From positions 62,001 to 126,000 of the forward strand of contig JAPDQK010000004.1 in NCBI GenBank assembly GCA_034505955.1: a stretch of 64,000 nt of DNA, read 5' to 3'. Every line of letters begins with the position of its first letter. Positions within the stretch are counted from its first letter, which is position 1. This stretch comes from Zhuqueibacter pondensis (GTDB lineage: Bacteria > Zhuqueibacterota > Zhuqueibacteria > Zhuqueibacterales > Zhuqueibacteraceae). The notes below the pieces were generated by a model. It had not been told where the DNA came from. It saw nothing but the letters and a program-made list of their open reading frames with translations, and searched no databases. Positions 7,795-17,534 of this stretch are shown here, piece by piece. The position numbers and the translations under genes were made by a program.

Positions 7795-10341
7795 TTACGG
7801 CGATGCCAACATATTGACCAACATTCGAAACGCACCGCTTGCTGCCCGTGGTGCACGCAATTGGCGATACCAAACCAGCGAGGTATAAAGATAAGTACCC
7901 GCGCCGTATTGAGCAAGCAGCATCCCACCGCGCAGTGGCGGTTCGCCGGGGTCAGCCATTTCCACCAGTGGAACAAAGCGCTCATCCCATTCTTGCGGAA
8001 AATACAAGCCGCGTTCCTGTACCCAGCCCTCCCAATCCGCCGCGGTAATGACATTGGGAAAATTGAATATAGGATGTCGCGGGGTGAGCATTTTCACCGG
8101 CGCCGTTTCAGCGGTGACACGCTCACTCCCAAGCCGCAACCGATACGGCGAAAAGAAAGTCGCAGGGGCTTCCATATTTCCAAAGCGGAGTTCAGCAGGA
8201 TTGGTTGCCGGATTCCACTCGAAGGTCTTGTGATACATGACGACGAGGTGACCACCATCAGCGACCCAGTCGAGCAACTTTTGATTGTGCTCTCGCAGTT
8301 TTGACCGTATCAGATAGGCTCGCATGTCCACGATCAACGTTTGCGCCTCATGAAAATTTCCAGCAGCAAGATCGCTGTCACTGATTTTCGAAAACGGAAT
8401 TCGGAGTTGCCGCAGTGCCCATGCCAAAGTCGTGTCGTAACTGGCCACTAGGCCAACGCGCAGTTCGGATGGCACAAGCGTTTCCACGCGCACCACGAAA
8501 AGAGTAGAAGGAAATACGCTCGGGGCCAGATTTGCATTGGTGCGAAGGCATCTGTTGTTGACCTCGAGTTGTAATGTTTGCGACCAACCGGGACCGTTTT
8601 GCTCTCCTGCCGCCGGCATAACATAATCGAGAACAATTGTGGAATCGGCGTTCGCGCTAAGATCAAAAGTTCGTGTGAGAGGAGTAAGAGTAAGCGTAGG
8701 AGTACGAGTAAGAGTCAGAGCGGGGGAGAGGGTGAGATCGAGGTGCTGGGGCCGTGGCAAATGATTGATGAGCCGCACCGGAATTTTTACTGGGTCGTTC
8801 TGACGCGAGGATAAAACCACGAGCGGCAACCGCGTGGACTCGACTTGCAAAGGTGGCACGATCTGAATTTCACCCTCTCTTGCCGAGGCAACGCGACGCA
8901 ATGAGAATTCCACGCCGCGCCAAGAAAACGTGCCGATTCCCCACACCGGCTCCGGCAAACGCGACTGCAAATAGATGACCTGTTGTCGTGGCACCGTCCA
9001 CGGCGTTTCTTTTGGAACGTGCACCTGATCAGAAAACTCTATTTCCCCATTGGCAGGTAGCGTAAAATGGCGCTTCGAATCGATCACGAGCTTGTCGTTT
9101 ACGTAAATTTTATAACCGCGGCATTGAACCAGCGTGTCGATTCCCGCCAGTGATGGTGTTGAATTGCTGAAACTCGTTGCTCGTCGCCAATGCGATTCGA
9201 TTTCGTAGCGCTCCCCGGGAACCCAATTTGCTTGGCGCGTGCGAATTTGCCCATCCACCCCGAGCGCAGCGGCCATCAACTCTTGCAAGCGTTCGAGCCG
9301 TCGTGAGTCCTCAAATTTGAGTCGGGAAAGTTTTGTCAGTAGACGGTGGCCGGTCAACACAATCTCTTCTCGCGACGGAGACGACTGATTTCGCAACTGC
9401 TTCAACTTCTCCCATTCTGCACGGGTGTCAACAGTATAAGATTTTTCGGATTGCCATTCATCCTGCAAGCCGGAGAACAAATCGTTCGAATCCGCCAGCG
9501 GCGGCCTGTTCGGAGCCATCAATATCAATTGGTAATATCGTAGCTGCTTACCGGTAAGAACGAGTGAGGCAAATTTGTCCATGCCCTGGCTTTTATGTTG
9601 GCTCAGAGCTTCGGCAGCGATTTGCGCGTAGGTTTGCCCTCGTAAGGGATGTACCTCGCCACCTTGCAAAACCACATTGGCTGGTTTCTCGAAGTGGACC
9701 CTCCAAAACAAACGGCTCGGTTGCCAGATTTTCAAACCGGCGCGCAGTTGTTCCGGAAATTGTTTTGGATCCCCGGCAGCGAAAAAGGCTCTCAGTAATT
9801 GCTGCCCGATGGCTTGATGGTGACCATGCCCCGTCGAGGTGTCATGATTGGTGATAATGACATCGGGTTGTAACTCACGGATCTTTTGCACCAGCCGGCG
9901 CAAAATCTCTTGCTTACCCCATTTCTCGTAGGTCTCCTCGATCTTTTTCGAGAAGCCGAAATCGACAAAATTGAGATTGTAATATTCGCCACCGGAAATG
10001 GCTTCGGCACGGCGCATTTCTTCGCTGCGAATTACCGCGAGGTCTTCATAAAGCTCCGGGCCGATCTCATTTTGCCCGCCTTCGCCGCGACTGGCCACCA
10101 CGATCACGACGCGAGCGCCGAACTTCTGGCGATAATAAGTAACGGCTTCGATATCCTCGTCATCGGGATGCGCGGCGACGCTCATGAGGGTGACTCCATT
10201 GGTCGCGTCGAGGAGAGCTTGGTGGAGGCGCAGATCGTTTGTCGTTGGTTGCGCAAAGAGAGGCGAGCAAGTGGCAAAAAGCAAGTAGTAAAGAGTAAAT
10301 GGCAGGTAAGCAAGGAAATAACGATTTTTAATATGACGCAT
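7795..10341 (-). CDS. Exported PIG-L family deacetylase with C-terminal ThuA-like domain
   Basis: 848 residues from the ATG at 10339-10341, which opens a signal peptide ending SPLFAQ; an in-frame start 69 bases upstream would hide it. The LmbE/PIG-L zinc site is complete: AAHPDDE near residue 56 and a downstream HGHHQA. This fold removes N-acetyl groups from sugars. The middle (about residues 270-640) is a beta-rich region with a low-complexity Thr-Leu run near residue 550. The last 200 residues (LLDWVADGGHLVVMYH) resemble the ThuA or glutamine-amidotransferase-like fold. It probably acts on amino sugars outside the cytoplasm. The gene runs leftward alone, after a Phd-like antitoxin gene. Confidence 0.8.
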   Translation of the reverse strand: MRHIKNRYFLAYLPFTLYYLLFATCSPLFAQPTTNDLRLHQALLDATNGVTLMSVAAHPDDEDIEAVTYYRQKFGARVVIVVASRGEGGQNEIGPELYEDLAVIRSEEMRRAEAISGGEYYNLNFVDFGFSKKIEETYEKWGKQEILRRLVQKIRELQPDVIITNHDTSTGHGHHQAIGQQLLRAFFAAGDPKQFPEQLRAGLKIWQPSRLFWRVHFEKPANVVLQGGEVHPLRGQTYAQIAAEALSQHKSQGMDKFASLVLTGKQLRYYQLILMAPNRPPLADSNDLFSGLQDEWQSEKSYTVDTRAEWEKLKQLRNQSSPSREEIVLTGHRLLTKLSRLKFEDSRRLERLQELMAAALGVDGQIRTRQANWVPGERYEIESHWRRATSFSNSTPSLAGIDTLVQCRGYKIYVNDKLVIDSKRHFTLPANGEIEFSDQVHVPKETPWTVPRQQVIYLQSRLPEPVWGIGTFSWRGVEFSLRRVASAREGEIQIVPPLQVESTRLPLVVLSSRQNDPVKIPVRLINHLPRPQHLDLTLSPALTLTRTPTLTLTPLTRTFDLSANADSTIVLDYVMPAAGEQNGPGWSQTLQLEVNNRCLRTNANLAPSVFPSTLFVVRVETLVPSELRVGLVASYDTTLAWALRQLRIPFSKISDSDLAAGNFHEAQTLIVDMRAYLIRSKLREHNQKLLDWVADGGHLVVMYHKTFEWNPATNPAELRFGNMEAPATFFSPYRLRLGSERVTAETAPVKMLTPRHPIFNFPNVITAADWEGWVQERGLYFPQEWDERFVPLVEMADPGEPPLRGGMLLAQYGAGTYLYTSLVWYRQLRAPRAASGAFRMLVNMLASP

Positions 10342-10391
10342 AAAAAGAAAAGCCCAACGTATTTCTTCACTCAGTTGGGCGATATAACCTT

Positions 10392-10628
10392 TTAGTAATG
10401 ATAACGGCAAGCCAAGATTCTAATTCCAAGTTTTTCACAAGCTTCTTCGAATGGGATGCCAGTATCGCGATTTTTGGCTTGCAGCAGGCGCTGCTTCATT
10501 TTTGCGCTTTTGAGCAAGTAGGCGGTTTCTCTTTCGGATTCAATTTCCCGCCAAAGCTCAATGGGCACGATCACGGCGGTATGTACACCGTTTTCGTCAG
10601 AAACGTATTGAATCGTAGACAAGCTCAT
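10392..10628 (-). CDS. Orphan Phd/YefM-like antitoxin
   Basis: 78 residues, MSLSTIQYVSDENGVHTAVI, then VPIELWREIESERETAYLL, then a C-terminal toxin-binding tail (MKQRLLQAKNRDTGIPFEEA). This is the usual layout of type II antitoxins with an N-terminal DNA-binding part. The start at 10628 is preferred because the conserved family beginning lies there; an ATG five codons upstream is also possible. No toxin gene follows: the next gene on the strand is the PIG-L deacetylase. The toxin may have been lost, or the protein may regulate another locus. Confidence 0.65.
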   Translation of the reverse strand: MSLSTIQYVSDENGVHTAVIVPIELWREIESERETAYLLKSAKMKQRLLQAKNRDTGIPFEEACEKLGIRILACRYHY

Positions 10629-10741
10629 AAGAATTGGCACCATCTCTATGGTTTTTCGTTTCGTGATTTATCGCTGTGAACTGAGATAAAGTCAAAATAA
10701 ATATAAAAAGAATTCCGTTAGAAAGCAAGAAACAAGTAATT

Positions 10742-12460
10742 TTATATCGCCGTGCCTCTCTCTCCGATCCATTTTTGTGTTAACCACATCACGACACCGA
10801 TCAATGCCGTCAACAAAACCGAATACGCGGCCGCAGTGCCGAGGTTGAAAAGTCGCAACTCGGCAAAGATGGCAATAGAGAGCGGCACGTTGGCATAAGT
10901 ATAAAGCAGGATCGAGGAGACAAACTCCCCGAGCGCACTCAATAGCGCCACCATTGCGCCGGTCGCCACTCCTGGAAGAATCAGCGGTAACGTGACGCGA
11001 TACAGTCGCCGCCACCAGCGCGCACCGAGATTGCGGGCGGCTTCATCCAACGCCGGATCGAATTGCGCAAATGCCGCGGCGGTAGCCCGGAATTGAATGG
11101 GCAAATGACGAATAAAATACGCCAGCGGTAAAATGGCCACGGTGCCGACCAAGACATTGCTGGCGGTGAACCAATGCGGCTCATTGAACGCGACAATCAA
11201 GGCGATGCCGACCACCGTGCCGGGGATGGCATAAGGCACCATCACGATGAAGTCGATCAGATTGGCGAGTACCTGCGTGCGATTAGCGCGGATGGAATAT
11301 AGTGATTGCAGCCACGCCGCGATAAGCGCTACCAGCGCGCCAACCAGAGTTGCACCAGCAGACATCCACAAGCTATTCCATAATGGTTTGGCGACTTTCT
11401 GTTCGGTGATCAACGCTGTAAAATTTTCGAAGGTGAATGTATCCGGCAGCACCTGCCAAGTCCACGTGCCGTTTTTCACAAAGGCCATCATCACCAGCGT
11501 GAGCTGGGGTAGCACCAGCAAAAGCATCATGCCGCCGCCAATGATCGTCAACAAAATTTTCTGTGGCCAACTCAGATGGCGATAGTTGCGGGCCACGGCA
11601 GCGATCACTCCTTTGGAGCCGCGGCCAAAGCCGGCGAGCGCCGTTCCGCCATACCATCGTATGAGTATGAGAAAGAGCAAAGAAATTCCAGCGAGGATAA
11701 CCGCCTGCGTGATGGCCATCGGCAAGTCGCCATTCAGTTTCGAGTTGTAAATTTCCAAAGTGAGAAAACGCCAGTTGCCGCCGAAAAGGTAGGGCGCCGT
11801 GAAGCTGGCCATCGAGCTCATAAATACCAACAATGCCGCGCCAAGTATGGCCGGCAGCAATTGTGGAAAAATCACCCGTCGCCAAACCAGAAAACGATTG
11901 GCGCCGAGGCCGCGCGCCGCCTCTTCCAGCGCCGGGTCGGTTGCCATGAGCGCATTGCGAACGAAGAGATAAAAGTAAACATAAAAACTGTAGACGTGAA
12001 CGATGAGAATTGCCGGCACCCCCTTCATGACCAACGGCGGTTGTTGCAAACCGAGGAGTGCTTGCAGGAGGCGGGGCAGAATTCCGGATTCCCCCAAAAG
12101 AAAATAAAACGCCAGCACGCCCACCAGCGGCGGCAGCAAAATCGGCAAAGTCACCAGCACGCCGAAAAGTTTGCGGCCCGGGAAATCGAAACGGATGAAG
12201 AAGATGGCGAGCGGGATGCCCAGCAGCGCAGAAAATACCACCGTCAGCACCGAGATATTGAGGCTGCCGAGCAGCGCTTGTAGATTGGCCGTTCGGGTGA
12301 AATCAAAAAACCGGCGATAGTTGGCGAATGAGAAATGGCCATCCCCTTGCAGGCTTTCGCGCAGCAGCACGGCAAGCGGAAAAAGAATGGCGACAGCCAG
12401 AATAAAAAACAACGGTAGGAGCAGGGACCAATAGCCGAACGAGGGGAAGTATCGTTTCAC
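10742..12460 (-). CDS. fbpB: Ferric-iron-type ABC transporter permease, two fused domains
   Basis: 572 residues with about twelve membrane segments in two halves. Each half has the EAA loop that contacts the ATPase: EEAARGLGANRFLVWRRV near residue 180 and DEAARNLGARWWRRLYRV near residue 470. Double-length permeases of this kind serve Fe(III) (FbpB/SfuB/HitB) and some thiamine or 2-aminoethylphosphonate importers. The matching ATPase gene lies upstream on the same strand at 13677-14822, with 1.2 kb of unrelated genes between them. No periplasmic binding-protein gene is in the window, so the substrate is inferred from family only. Confidence 0.8.
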   Translation of the reverse strand: MKRYFPSFGYWSLLLPLFFILAVAILFPLAVLLRESLQGDGHFSFANYRRFFDFTRTANLQALLGSLNISVLTVVFSALLGIPLAIFFIRFDFPGRKLFGVLVTLPILLPPLVGVLAFYFLLGESGILPRLLQALLGLQQPPLVMKGVPAILIVHVYSFYVYFYLFVRNALMATDPALEEAARGLGANRFLVWRRVIFPQLLPAILGAALLVFMSSMASFTAPYLFGGNWRFLTLEIYNSKLNGDLPMAITQAVILAGISLLFLILIRWYGGTALAGFGRGSKGVIAAVARNYRHLSWPQKILLTIIGGGMMLLLVLPQLTLVMMAFVKNGTWTWQVLPDTFTFENFTALITEQKVAKPLWNSLWMSAGATLVGALVALIAAWLQSLYSIRANRTQVLANLIDFIVMVPYAIPGTVVGIALIVAFNEPHWFTASNVLVGTVAILPLAYFIRHLPIQFRATAAAFAQFDPALDEAARNLGARWWRRLYRVTLPLILPGVATGAMVALLSALGEFVSSILLYTYANVPLSIAIFAELRLFNLGTAAAYSVLLTALIGVVMWLTQKWIGERGTAI

Positions 12461-12466
12461 GGAATT

Positions 12467-12796
12467 TTAAAACGAAAAAGATATGCCACTGGCAATGTAC
12501 GTCTGATGAAATTGCTTGTCATGCTTCCCGAATTCCTTTTCAAATTCTTTGTTCGGGAAGAGATGACCATTAATTATAGACAAACTCAACTCCGTCCTGT
12601 TCAAAAGCCGCAAACGTGTCCCGGCGGTTAGAAACTTCTGATCCAGATATTTTCCTATCGATGTCGAGGGATGATCTTGCGTAAAGAAACCCAACCCGAA
12701 AGCAACAGGTTTTGAATCTAAAATCTCAATGCCGAGGTGTACCTGAATTTTGTCTTCCAGACCGTCATCAACAATCGACCATATCTCGCCTTTTTT
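12467..12796 (-). pseudogene. C-terminal remnant of an outer-membrane barrel protein
   Basis: The frame is open from a stop at 12797-12799 to 12467 and reads about 109 residues, including LEDKIQVHLGIEILDSKPVA, then FGLGFFTQDHPS and a terminal YIASGISFSF. Alternating strand residues and a final Phe are typical of the end of an outer-membrane barrel. No signal peptide or N-terminal half exists; only a TTG codon could start it internally. It lies six bases downstream of the NTase-HEPN region and directly ahead of the permease, and appears to be a fragment left by rearrangement. Family membership beyond 'barrel' is not clear. Confidence 0.5.
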
Positions 12797-12824
12797 TCAA
12801 GAATGCAGTCCTCGCTCCCCTGGT

Positions 12825-13535
12825 TCAAGGCTGCGAGGTTTTTGCTTGAAGCTGCTCCAAGCTTTGTATGAATTGTTCCACTTCCCGCCGCCACTTCATA
12901 AACGCACCATCCGGATCATTTTGCGGATAGTTGCCGTCGTAACTGTATTGAATGTGAAGCGTGTTGATGATACGCCGAAATGCCTGATCAAAAGGTTGGG
13001 GAAGCGCTTGACGTAACTGGCCCCAGCGAGAATTGTCGGTATTGAGAAAAGCCATCACGGCATAGCGCGCGGCGTCGAATAGACGATCATAAGCCGCTTT
13101 GTAAAATTCATCTTTTGCAATAATCTTAACACTTTGTTGCGCCAATACAAGGGTTGCATCGGCTGTTTCTAAAGTTACTCGTGCTCGTTCAAAGGTAGGT
13201 ACGGCCATATAGGCCTCCGCTTCTTTTAATGTTTGCCCATCGCCATACAGTAAATTTCCCATGAGCCGCACGCTTGCTGCTATATCTTTTCCCATAGGTT
13301 GCCCCGGTGTGCGAACCATGACATCGACACCGATGTCCATATCGGAAAAGATATCCCAGTACAGATTCTCATCCTTTTGGGAGCGCGTGGTCACCAGCAG
13401 ATCGACATCCCGGGCCAAATCCGGCGCATAAACCGAGGAGCCGAATTGGATGACATCGATGAGATCGGCATCGGACTCTTTGAGCGCTTCGCAGAGCTGG
13501 CGGAGTCGAGCTTGTCGTTGTTGAATAGGATCCAT
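12825..13535 (-). CDS. Fused MNT-type nucleotidyltransferase and HEPN-like protein
   Basis: 236 residues. The N-terminal half has the polymerase-beta nucleotidyltransferase motif GSSVYAPDLARDVDLLV (G-S followed by D-x-D). The C-terminal half (about residues 140-215) resembles the UPF0332 HEPN fold: KAAYDRLFDAARYAVMAFL, then RRIINTLHIQYSY. MNT and HEPN proteins are normally two genes of a toxin-antitoxin pair in which the NTase AMPylates the HEPN RNase; here they are one chain. The residues RIINTLH could form the R-x4-6-H RNase motif. It lies between the two halves of the iron-type ABC transporter, which suggests insertion there. Confidence 0.7.
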   Translation of the reverse strand: MDPIQQRQARLRQLCEALKESDADLIDVIQFGSSVYAPDLARDVDLLVTTRSQKDENLYWDIFSDMDIGVDVMVRTPGQPMGKDIAASVRLMGNLLYGDGQTLKEAEAYMAVPTFERARVTLETADATLVLAQQSVKIIAKDEFYKAAYDRLFDAARYAVMAFLNTDNSRWGQLRQALPQPFDQAFRRIINTLHIQYSYDGNYPQNDPDGAFMKWRREVEQFIQSLEQLQAKTSQP

Positions 13536-13637
13536 TTTTTACGGACACATTTTACATTTTTAATGTATGGCACAAATTACATGAAGTCAAGATAAAAATG
13601 GCGACAAAAGTAATGCCTCGGTCTTGGGTGGAAAAAC

Positions 13638-13680
13638 GTAGCGCAGGCATCCTTGCCTGCAGACAGGATGTCTGCGCTAC
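13638..13680. repeat. GTAGCGCAG palindromic repeat (copy 1)
   Basis: The segment starts GTAGCGCAGGCATCCT and ends AGGATGTCTGCGCTAC, near-perfect inverted arms. Related copies are at 29727-29772 and 38153-38222. The TAG stop codon of the ABC ATPase gene (13677-13679) lies inside this copy, so the repeat now forms the end of that gene. It may also act as a transcript-end hairpin. Confidence 0.7.
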
Positions 13681-14822
13681 GATCCCATATATAACTGAAG
13701 CATTACCGACAAAATCCTCTCCGTGTCAGCGGCAAAAACCTGCAGTCGCTCCGGTGGAACGGTAATCCGTACTGTCCGGTTGCCTGTCAAATCACGAAAT
13801 GAATCTTTCTCGATCTGCTCCGCGGGGACGCGCACGAAACATACCTGTTGGCCGATTCGACATTGCACCAGCCAATCGCTACCCTCAAATTCTATCGACT
13901 GCACTTCTCCCACGAAGTTCGCGGCACCTTCGGTGACAGCCTGCAAATTGTTTAAAGCGATGCGAGCGTGTTCGGGGCGGAATGCGAGGTATACCGATTT
14001 TCCTTCCTGCCAATCTTGCGCGTTCGCCGATACCAGAGTAAGTTGCCAGGCTTCGCCGGCGACGACAATTTTACCGTCGTCGTTGGCAACCACTTTGCCT
14101 GTCAAGGTGTTGCTCGCGCCGATAAAATTCATCACAAAAAGATTGGCCGGCGTGTTGTAAATTTCTTCCGGCGTGCCGATTTGCTGGGCAACGCCATGAT
14201 TCATGATGAGGATTCGATCCGAAAGAGCCAACGCCTCTTCCTGATCGTGGGTAACGTAAATGGTGGTGATTCCCAAGCGGCGTTGCAGTCGCTTCAGCTC
14301 GCTGCGGGTTGCCCGCCGCAGTTGCGCATCGAGATTGGAAAGTGGCTCATCCAGTAACAAAATCTTGGGTTGTACCGCAAGAGCGCGTGCGAGGGCCACG
14401 CGTTGTTGTTGGCCACCGGAAAGTTGTGTCACGGGGCGATCTTGCAGCTCTCGCATTTCAACTAAATCAAGCGCCGAGGCCACCCGCGCGACAATTTCCT
14501 GCTTCGAACGTTGACGCGCCTGCAAGCCGAATGCGACATTCTCGAAAACGGTGAGATGGGGGAAAAGCGCATAATTCTGAAAGACCATGCCGGTATTACG
14601 GTGTTCCGGTAGCAGGGAGGTCGCATCCTGATCATCGAAAAAAATGTGGCCGCTGTCGGGTTTCTCGAAACCGGCTACCAGGCGCAGCGTCGTGGTTTTG
14701 CCGCAGCCACTGGGACCGAGTATGCCGAAAAATTCGCCTTCGCGGATATCCAGTGTCAATCCCTGGACGGCCAGCGTTGTGTCAAAAGATTTTTGTACTT
14801 TTTCAAAGCGGACTCGAGCCAT
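13677..14822 (-). CDS. fbpC: ABC transporter ATP-binding protein of the Fe(III)/polyamine type
   Basis: 381 residues. The Walker A (GPSGCGKTTTL), Q-loop, signature (LSGGQQQRVALARAL), Walker B (ILLLDEPLSNLD) and H-loop (YVTHDQEEAL) are all intact. A C-terminal TOBE-type domain follows (about residues 240-360), as in FbpC, PotA and CysA. The start is taken at the ATG at 14822 (MARVRFEKVQKSF); a GTG seven codons upstream is less likely. It should pair with the double permease at 10742-12460. The 3' end is formed by an inserted palindromic repeat, so the last few residues (LQLYMGS) may not be original. Confidence 0.8.
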   Translation of the reverse strand: MARVRFEKVQKSFDTTLAVQGLTLDIREGEFFGILGPSGCGKTTTLRLVAGFEKPDSGHIFFDDQDATSLLPEHRNTGMVFQNYALFPHLTVFENVAFGLQARQRSKQEIVARVASALDLVEMRELQDRPVTQLSGGQQQRVALARALAVQPKILLLDEPLSNLDAQLRRATRSELKRLQRRLGITTIYVTHDQEEALALSDRILIMNHGVAQQIGTPEEIYNTPANLFVMNFIGASNTLTGKVVANDDGKIVVAGEAWQLTLVSANAQDWQEGKSVYLAFRPEHARIALNNLQAVTEGAANFVGEVQSIEFEGSDWLVQCRIGQQVCFVRVPAEQIEKDSFRDLTGNRTVRITVPPERLQVFAADTERILSVMLQLYMGS

Positions 14823-14917
14823 GCTCAAAACCGGGGATGACACAATTCAGGAGGAATGAATTGTTGGAAAATTGACACTCATTATGCTGCCACGCCCTTG
14901 CACACGGACTTGTGATT

Positions 14918-16246
14918 TCACCTGACACCCAATTCTTGCAAGAGTGGCGTCGCGCCGGCAAATTTATCCATCACCCACAGTACATAACGAATATCCACGG
15001 CAATTGAGCGGCTGTATTCCGCGCTCCACTGATAATCATTGATCGTCGCTTCGTAGCAGCGATCAAAATTCACGCCCACCAGCTCGCCGTTCGCATTCAT
15101 CACCGCGCTGCCGGAATTGCCGCCGGTTGTATCCGTGTCATAAAGAATGGCCACTGGCACGTCTTGCAGTTTTTGGTGTTTGAATTTGCCAAAATCTTTC
15201 GCGCGCCATAAATCGATCAGGCGGGGCGGGATTTGAAAATCATCATCGCCGCGCAGACTCTTTTCATAAATGCCGGCGATGGTCGTGATGGGTGCATAAT
15301 AAACCGCGTCATTCGGCGCATAGCCGCGAATGCGGCCAAAAGTCAAGCGCAACGTGCCGTTGGCATCTGGAATGAAGTCGGTCTGTTTCCATTGTTGTTT
15401 CACTTCAATCAACTGCGCAAACAACTTGGCCATCTCGCCTTGTCGAGCCCGATTGGCTTCACGATTTTTTTCAAGATCGACTTCCAAGGCTGCCGCGAAT
15501 TCGATGAACGGGTCATTCAACGCGCGGATTTCTTCCGGTTTCATCTCCAGCAGTGATTTGAAAAACGCCACATCCTTCAATTTTGATTTGGCATGTGCCT
15601 CCTCCACAAACTTTTCGATCGCTGCCTCTGCCGTGCCCTCCGTCGAGTTTTTAATCATTGCTTCAACTGCTGTAATCTTTTGTCCCTCCGGCAAGCGGCT
15701 CGCCTGCTTCAAAACTTCCTTCAAGAAAAGTTTGTCAATGGCCTCATTGCGGTCGGCATACGCTCGTTCCATGCGCTGTTTGAGCATTGGCAGATTGCGC
15801 TTCATGTACGCCGGTTCACGCTGCAAATCATCCTTTTGCAATTCAGCGGATAATTTGAAGGCTGTGTAACCGGCATTGAGCAGAGTCGAACTGCCGGTAA
15901 TTCGACCGAGCACAAGGGCACGCGGCGCTTCGGTCATGAATTCATCGTACATTTTTTTCATTTCCAGCAGCACCGTGCCGTACCGGACTTTGCGTTTTGG
16001 ATCAGCTTCAATGAAGGCTTGCAGCTCACGCTCTTCCTGGCGTTTCTTCTCGATCAAATTCAATCGTTGAAAGCCCTGCAACTTGCCGCGATAATTCTTC
16101 ATGCCATTGGCCAGGCCCTTGATTCGGCTGCTCAGGCGGATTGCCACTTCCGGATCGTTTCTGCCGGCAGCCTCCAGCATCGCGATCTGCCAGGCATTCC
16201 AGTCCGCCGTTGAGGGCAGAAGATATTTCTCGTGATACTCATAAAA
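14918..16246 (-). pseudogene. S46 dipeptidyl-peptidase, 5' part lost at an ISL3 element
   Basis: The open frame continues without a stop into the insertion-sequence end at 16247. It encodes about 440 residues of the C-terminal part of a peptidase S46 (DPP7/DPP11) protein. The helical cap region (residues about 20-260) and the catalytic serine segment DTTGGNSGSAVMNANGELVG are clear, as is the end PLLQELGV. The signal peptide and the N-terminal protease half, which carries the catalytic His and Asp, are missing and are not found on the other side of the element. The remnant cannot be an active peptidase. Intact members cleave dipeptides from peptides in the periplasm. Confidence 0.85.
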
Positions 16247-17534
16247 GGTTCTATGTTGAAAAGTGTGGGTAGTTGAATTTGAGTTTGCCTGCGATGAAAT
16301 AGATCATGTTGATGAAGTTTTCAAGATTGCGATAGCCGCGGGCGCGCCGCTTGGCTAACTGAATTTTGCCGTTGATACCCTCCAGAATGCCGTTGGCGAT
16401 TTTCGCTTCGAGATAGTTAATGATGCCGCTCCAATGGCTCTTGAGCGTTTTAACGAATTTCTTGAATGCCGGAATGCCAGAGGCTTCGACCTCGGCGCAC
16501 CACCACGATAAAAAAGCCAAACCTTGTTCTTTGTCCGTGAACTCCCAAAAATCGTGAAAGAGTTCTTTGAAGCGATACGCTTTCCCGAGCGTGGGATAGA
16601 GCGTGATCAACTCGGCCAACGCCGCTTGTTGTTTGGCGGAAAGTTTGTCCGCGTTTTTCAGAAAGGTATATTTGTGGCCTTTGAGCGCTTGATGTTCTCG
16701 CCGCTCCGCTTTGCGAACCTCGTCCATCGCCTCATTGAGTAGCTTCACGATATGAAAACGATCAAAGACAATTTGGGCGTTCGCAAAATTGTGCGTCACG
16801 CCAGCGATAAAAGCAGGCGACATGTCGAGGCTGACATGCGTAATCTGTTCCGGCGGCACGCCTTTGCGGTGAAGATGCTCCCGCAGGCGATCAATCGTTG
16901 TTTCATCCTTGCCGGGCGTGGCGAAGAGTACCCGGCGCTCCTGCAAATCCGCCGCGAGCGTTACATAGTCATGACCTTTCTTGTTCGCGGTTTCATCAAT
17001 GCCAAGGCTCGTGACTTGGGTCTGATCATCCTGCTGTACCGCAATCGCGATCCAGTAATTGAAAATCGTCCACAGCCGGTTGGGATAGACACCCAAAGTT
17101 TTCGCGGCTTTGTTGACGGGCATTTCATTTTCCATCAAACACATGGCAAAAGCTTCGAAGAGCAGAGTAAAACCGCTGCCTTCGCGCGCCCATGGGACGG
17201 GAACTTGTTTCACCTGACCTGTGCTTGTCGTGATACGAGGTACACGGGCATGGAGAAAACAAGGATATTGGAAAAAATTCAGGTGTTGCCACGTGCGCTC
17301 CAGGGTATCATAAACCGCACATTCCACTCCGGCCTCGTCTTTGAATTTCGCGCCTTTGGGAAAGGAGAGATAGAGGTCGAGTTGTTTTTGACCCGAAGCG
17401 TTTTGTGAAAATTCTAGGCGCTCGATACACCACGGCGGCGTGAGGCCTAAGGCGAGTTCGAATAAGCGTTCACTGTTCATGCCGTTAAGTTAAGCATTTA
17501 AATCATGAATACCCACACAAATCAACATAGAACC
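16247..17534. mobile_element. ISL3-family insertion sequence
   Basis: The 1,288-bp element has ends starting GGTTCTATGTTGA and GTGTGGGTA inside. The two 25-base terminal inverted repeats differ only in a central AAA versus TTT. One intact transposase gene fills it. The 8-base flanks differ (TCATAAAA on the left, AAAGATTT on the right), so there is no target duplication. With the missing 5' part of the S46 gene this points to an element-adjacent deletion or recombination after insertion. Confidence 0.88.
16251..17480 (-). CDS. tnpA: ISL3-family transposase
   Basis: 409 residues, full length for the family, and apparently intact. A short zinc-ribbon-like region is expected at the N-terminus, followed by a helix-turn-helix part near residue 120 (PVNKAAKTLGVYPNRLW). 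The DDE catalytic core is visible: the first Asp in SLGIDETANKKGHDY, the second in VSLDMSPAF with nearby VFDRFHI, and the Glu in NGILEGINGKIQLAKRRARG. It performs cut-and-paste transposition of the element. The stop codon lies within the left terminal repeat, which is normal for this compact family. Confidence 0.92.
   Translation of the reverse strand: MNSERLFELALGLTPPWCIERLEFSQNASGQKQLDLYLSFPKGAKFKDEAGVECAVYDTLERTWQHLNFFQYPCFLHARVPRITTSTGQVKQVPVPWAREGSGFTLLFEAFAMCLMENEMPVNKAAKTLGVYPNRLWTIFNYWIAIAVQQDDQTQVTSLGIDETANKKGHDYVTLAADLQERRVLFATPGKDETTIDRLREHLHRKGVPPEQITHVSLDMSPAFIAGVTHNFANAQIVFDRFHIVKLLNEAMDEVRKAERREHQALKGHKYTFLKNADKLSAKQQAALAELITLYPTLGKAYRFKELFHDFWEFTDKEQGLAFLSWWCAEVEASGIPAFKKFVKTLKSHWSGIINYLEAKIANGILEGINGKIQLAKRRARGYRNLENFINMIYFIAGKLKFNYPHFST

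Noticed and set aside
8670..8745. GAGTAAGAGT-type simple sequence considered as a microsatellite or regulatory tract
   Set aside because: It is in frame within the PIG-L gene and encodes a Thr-Leu low-complexity linker. The frame stays open on both sides.
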